Origin: an uncultured Holophagaceae bacterium
GTDB lineage: Bacteria; Acidobacteriota; Holophagae; Holophagales; Holophagaceae
Assembly: GCA_903876615.1 (NCBI GenBank)
Contig: CAIRAS010000263.1
Span: forward strand, 1-17,527
Direction: 5' to 3'
DNA: 17,527 nt
This document shows positions 15,101 through 17,527 of the stretch, one piece after another. The notes below the pieces were generated by a model, which was given only the letters and a program-made list of their open reading frames with translations, had not been told where the DNA came from and did not search any database. The position numbers and the translations under genes are program-made. How positions within the stretch are numbered: the stretch's first letter is position 1; every line of letters begins with the position of its first letter.

Positions 15101-15116
15101 ATCAATTCCCGTGCCA
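15101..15116 (-). promoter_or_regulatory. Sigma-54 promoter for the HybA/HybB-like operon
   Basis: Read on the minus strand, TGGCACGGGAATTGAT matches the -24/-12 consensus TGGCACG-N4-TTGCW at every conserved base except A for C after the second G. The invariant GG of the -24 box and G of the -12 box are correctly spaced (GG-N10-GA). The implied start near 15090 leaves a leader of about 75 bases before the ferredoxin-like gene. A sigma-54 activator gene is divergent from it, which strongly supports the assignment. Confidence 0.78.
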
Positions 15117-15230
15117 CGACGAATGAAGGTCTCAAAATTGTCCTAATTGTTTATTTATAAGGCTTTATTCATCTTGTGCAACTCCGTGCAGCGGCGTCGC
15201 CCACTCCCCCCGCCACCCCCCGCAACAGAT

Positions 15231-15246
15231 CCGTCAAATGCGACGG
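15231..15246. promoter_or_regulatory. Possible activator-binding inverted repeat (upstream site)
   Basis: CCGTC-AAATGC-GACGG is a perfect 5-bp inverted repeat about 115-130 bases upstream of the -24 box, a usual distance for a sigma-54 enhancer site. A flanking GCCCAC (15199-15204) / GTGGGC (15246-15251) pair adds symmetry. The short arms mean it could be chance; it is offered as a candidate only. Confidence 0.25.
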
Positions 15247-15381
15247 TGGGCAGCACCAGGCGAAGCCAAGACACTTTGTAAAGACTCTTCGATATTTTTT
15301 TTCCGTTCGCTGGTTATTCACACAGAAAGACCTACACTAATAGATGACCACGGTGTATTCATCGGCTGACGTGGAGTTCCA

Positions 15382-17010
15382 TTGTCAATATTTTCTGAAT
15401 CTTACACATTGCGCTTCACCAAGGCATCAGGCGCGCGATTGAAATTTGATGCGATCCATGGGAAACGGAAACGGGCGATCACCGCGCATGTTTTCGAAGT
15501 GCTCCTCAAGCGGCTGGAGATGAATGCGATCCTCGATACCACCCCGAATGGAGTCTGCATCGTCTCCTGTGACGGGGTCACCCGCTGCAATCCCGCCGCC
15601 TTCCGCATGTTCGGCGTCACCACCCTCGAGGAGCTGAGGAAGTGCTTCGGCCGGAGAGGTGAGGCGTTCGGCCTGCGCTGGCCAGGCAGTCGGCTCTCCC
15701 TGCGAGAAGAGGAGCGTCCCCTCACCCGGGCCCTCCTGGGCGAGAAGGTGACCGAGGTCCTTCTGGCCACCCACGCCGGCTCCGGCGAAGAGATCACCCT
15801 CCGGGTCACCGCTGCCCCCATCCGCAGCCGTGGCCGCATCATCGGCGCCGTGGCCATCCACTCCGACATCTCCGTGCCTGGCCCATCCCGTTCCGACCTT
15901 CATGCTCTGGATGAGCTCGCGCAGGCAGGCCGGTCCAAGGATCTGCTCGCCCGAGAGACCCACCTGCGGGAACAGGCGGAAAAGGACCTCCAGAGCGCCC
16001 ACGCCGAGATCCAGGACCTGAAGAAACACCTCCACCTCGAGAACGAGCACCTGTTCCAGGAGATCAACCACACCTACAACTTCGGCGAGGTGATCGGGCA
16101 GAGCCGCTGCCTGGAGGGCGTGTTCTCCCGGGTCGAAGCCGTGGCCCCGCTGGATTCGACGGTGCTCCTGTTGGGCGAGACGGGCACGGGCAAGGGCCTG
16201 GTGGCCCGCGCCATCCACAGCCGCAGCCTGCGCAGCCATCGTCCGCTGGTCATCGTCAACTGCACCGCCCTGCCCGGCAACCTCATCGAGAGTGAGCTCT
16301 TCGGCCGCGAGAAGGGCGCCTTCACGGGCGCCAGCTCCCAGCAGCTGGGCCGCTTCGAGCTGGCCGACAAGGCCACCATCCTGCTGGACGAGATCGGGGA
16401 CCTGCCCTTCGAGCTGCAGGCGAAGCTGCTGCATGTCATCCAGGAGGGGGAGTTCAGCCGCCTGGGCAGCGCCCGAACGATCAAGGTCGATGTCCGCATC
16501 ATCGCGGCCACCAACCGGGACCTCTATGAAGAGATCCGGCTGGGGCGGTTCCGCGAGGACCTGTTCTACCGGCTCAACATCTTCCCCATCACCGTACCGC
16601 CCCTGCGGGAGCGCAAGGAGGACATCCCCCTGCTCGTGGAGTATTTCCTGGCCAAGCTCAACCGCAAGCTCAACAAGAACGTCCGGAGCATCACGAACGA
16701 GACCATGAGCGACCTCATGGCCCATGCCTGGCCGGGCAACGTGCGGGAGCTGGAGAGCGTCATCGAACGAGCGGTGATCATCTCCCAGGGCACGACCCTG
16801 CAGGTGCTGGATCACTTCAACGTCCCCGCCCCCGTGGGCCCGCAGGAGGAGGGGAAGCTGCTGGTTGATCTCGAGCGCGACTACATCGGCCAGGTGCTGA
16901 AGAAGACCAACTGGAGGATCGAAGGCACCAACGGCGCGGCCAACCTGCTCGGCATGAACCCCAGCACCCTCCGCGGCCGCATGCGCAAAGAAGGCATCCG
17001 CCGACCCTGA
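15382..17010 (+). CDS. PAS-containing sigma-54-dependent transcriptional activator
   Basis: This 542-residue enhancer-binding protein uses ATP to open sigma-54 promoters. Its N-terminal PAS domain (about 46-160) includes GVCIVSCDGVTRCNPAAFRMFG. A predicted coiled coil (about 176-232, AEKDLQSAHAEIQDLKKHL) links it to the AAA+ domain (about 238-465), with Walker A GETGTGKG (K271), the sigma-54 contact loop GAFTGA (312-317), Walker B LLDEIGD (D336) and the AWPGNVRELE motif. A Fis-type helix-turn-helix ends the protein (GAANLLGMNPSTLRGRMRK). There is no receiver domain, so it is not a phosphorylation-controlled NtrC-type regulator; the central part resembles FhlA-type activators. The start is TTG 15382, with GGAG 5 bases upstream; ATG 15523 (MNAILDTTPNG) would drop the first 47 residues but keep the PAS. 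Divergent orientation next to a sigma-54 promoter makes the HybA/HybB-like operon its probable target. Confidence 0.94.
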   Translation: MSIFSESYTLRFTKASGARLKFDAIHGKRKRAITAHVFEVLLKRLEMNAILDTTPNGVCIVSCDGVTRCNPAAFRMFGVTTLEELRKCFGRRGEAFGLRWPGSRLSLREEERPLTRALLGEKVTEVLLATHAGSGEEITLRVTAAPIRSRGRIIGAVAIHSDISVPGPSRSDLHALDELAQAGRSKDLLARETHLREQAEKDLQSAHAEIQDLKKHLHLENEHLFQEINHTYNFGEVIGQSRCLEGVFSRVEAVAPLDSTVLLLGETGTGKGLVARAIHSRSLRSHRPLVIVNCTALPGNLIESELFGREKGAFTGASSQQLGRFELADKATILLDEIGDLPFELQAKLLHVIQEGEFSRLGSARTIKVDVRIIAATNRDLYEEIRLGRFREDLFYRLNIFPITVPPLRERKEDIPLLVEYFLAKLNRKLNKNVRSITNETMSDLMAHAWPGNVRELESVIERAVIISQGTTLQVLDHFNVPAPVGPQEEGKLLVDLERDYIGQVLKKTNWRIEGTNGAANLLGMNPSTLRGRMRKEGIRRP

Positions 17011-17048
17011 ACCGGCGCGGGTGGGAGCCAAAACACAGGTTCTTCGCG

Positions 17049-17071
17049 CTTTGGCGGGGTGCTCGCCAAAG
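17049..17071. terminator. 8-bp hairpin downstream of the sigma-54 activator
   Basis: CTTTGGCG (17049-17056), loop GGGTGCT, CGCCAAAG (17064-17071) form a perfect 8-bp stem 39 bases after the activator stop. No T run follows, so it is only a candidate for transcription termination or mRNA 3'-end protection. Confidence 0.4.
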
Positions 17072-17113
17072 GCCGGCCAGGTCTAGGCAGGACTCCCCAA
17101 CCTGGAGAGGCCC

Positions 17114-17182
17114 ATCCCCTTCATCCCCTGCATCCCTGTTAATAAAGCAATAAGAAACAGGGATTAAGGGGATGAAGGGGAT
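17114..17182. repeat. Palindromic repeat of ATCCCCTNC units (period 9)
   Basis: The left arm (17114-17140) is three 9-base units, ATCCCCTTC, ATCCCCTGC, ATCCCTGTT. The right arm (17156-17182) is its reverse complement with 25 of 27 positions matched. The loop is 15 AT-rich bases. It lies in the gene-free end of the window. Confidence 0.85.
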
Positions 17183-17406
17183 AGCCACCCCGATGGCGAG
17201 AAGGGTTCCCTTCGCCTGATGTCCTTGCGCTGCGGCGCAGGCGCAGGTGCTCCGCAGATACGGTCCATGTCGTGGCGCCTGGGTGACGATCTGTTTCCGG
17301 TGCCTAGCCAGGTTTCGGAGCCGGGACTTGGCGAAAACCAGAGTCGCCTTCCCCGGTAAAGCGCGATGAACCAAAAAACATGGGCCACTGATCAAAAGCT
17401 TCCTGG
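17183..17406. other. Non-coding spacer between two palindromic elements
   Basis: These 224 bases between the period-9 and period-10 palindromes hold no convincing gene. Minus-strand frames run through here (for example from an ATG at 17388), but they continue into the palindromes and the antisense of the activator gene and lack a good ribosome site or domain. GATCAAAAG (17390-17398) is an inverted copy of CTTTTGATC (17491-17499), which extends the following palindrome outward. Confidence 0.4.
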
Positions 17407-17524
17407 CCACCGATGAACACCGATGAACACTGATTAAGAAATGATAACACCCAGCGCCCAAAGGTCTTTGTTTGATCAGCCTTTCATCATCTTTTGATCG
17501 GTGTTCATCGGTGTTCATCGGTGG
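17407..17524. repeat. Palindromic repeat of CACCGATGAA units (period 10)
   Basis: The left arm (17407-17434) reads C + CACCGATGAA, CACCGATGAA, CACTGAT. The right arm (17497-17524) is its reverse complement with 27 of 28 positions matched. The 62-base loop contains TTGATCAGCC and T-rich sequence. The element ends three bases before the window edge, so its full extent cannot be judged. Confidence 0.85.
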
Positions 17525-17527
17525 TTA

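Larger units (their letters stand above)
15017..15381. other. Divergent regulatory region between redox operon and sigma-54 activator
   Basis: This 365-base gap has no gene and is more AT-rich than the rest of the window, especially 15030-15175 and 15281-15330. It holds a sigma-54 promoter match toward the operon, a possible activator site, and within the operon leader a tandem TGGAATTCTT/TGGAATTATT/TGG direct repeat (15037-15059). No convincing sigma-70 promoter for the activator gene could be picked out, although several AT-rich hexamers occur at 15285-15345. Confidence 0.6.

Noticed and set aside
15285..15345. Possible sigma-70 promoter for the activator gene (TTGTAA, TATTTT, TACACT)
   Set aside because: No pair of these hexamers has spacing near 17 bases.
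15427..17031. 534-codon minus-strand open frame opposite the sigma-54 activator
   Set aside because: Antisense shadow; all AAA+ motifs are in the plus-strand frame.
16817..17518. 233-codon minus-strand open frame at the window end (begins MNTDEHRSKDDE)
   Set aside because: Its start lies in the period-10 palindrome, it passes through the period-9 palindrome and ends antisense in the activator gene; most likely a translated repeat rather than a gene.

Overview
This is a GC-rich window from a Gram-negative bacterium. It encodes an ABC transporter with an exported periplasmic binding protein, a sigma-54 activator and membrane-anchored redox subunits. The gene mix, codon bias and palindromic repeats suggest an anaerobe or facultative anaerobe such as a Holophagae-type Acidobacteriota (Geothrix-like) or a deltaproteobacterium-like lineage. 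That placement is an impression; no marker gene here fixes it.

Layout. (1) 1-1123, minus strand: a degenerate TusA-DsrE (YedF-like) protein followed by the N-terminal 176 codons of pgsA, which runs off the window. (2) 1116-6710, plus strand: queG (epoxyqueuosine reductase), whose start overlaps the YedF-like start head-to-head on one CCATGG palindrome; speA (arginine decarboxylase) behind its own promoter; and a large membrane-bound hybrid histidine kinase. (3) 6881-11295, minus strand: a compact livK-livH-livM-livG-livF operon for a branched-chain-amino-acid type ABC importer. (4) 11679-12566, plus strand: a 3-hydroxyacyl-CoA dehydrogenase, divergent from the liv operon. (5) 12644-15016, minus strand: a four-gene redox module made of a 16-Cys ferredoxin-like subunit, a HybB/NrfD-type quinone-interacting membrane protein and two tiny single-span membrane proteins. 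(6) 15382-17010, plus strand: a PAS/AAA+/Fis sigma-54 activator, divergent from the redox module. (7) 17011-17527: no convincing gene, but a hairpin and two palindromic repeat elements.

The most interesting unit is regions 5 and 6. A close match to a sigma-54 promoter (TGGCACG-N4-TTGAT) lies about 85 bases upstream of the ferredoxin-like gene and points toward it, and a sigma-54 activator is transcribed divergently. This looks like a self-contained regulated electron-transfer module without any recognisable catalytic subunit or cytochrome in the window. Its Fe-S subunit has a HybA-like C-terminal anchor but no Tat signal, and the activator's PAS domain is unusually rich in cysteine.

A second theme is repeats. 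Four intergenic palindromes of unrelated sequence share one design: long inverted arms built from about three or more tandem copies of a short unit, with periods of 7, about 8, 9 and 10 bases.
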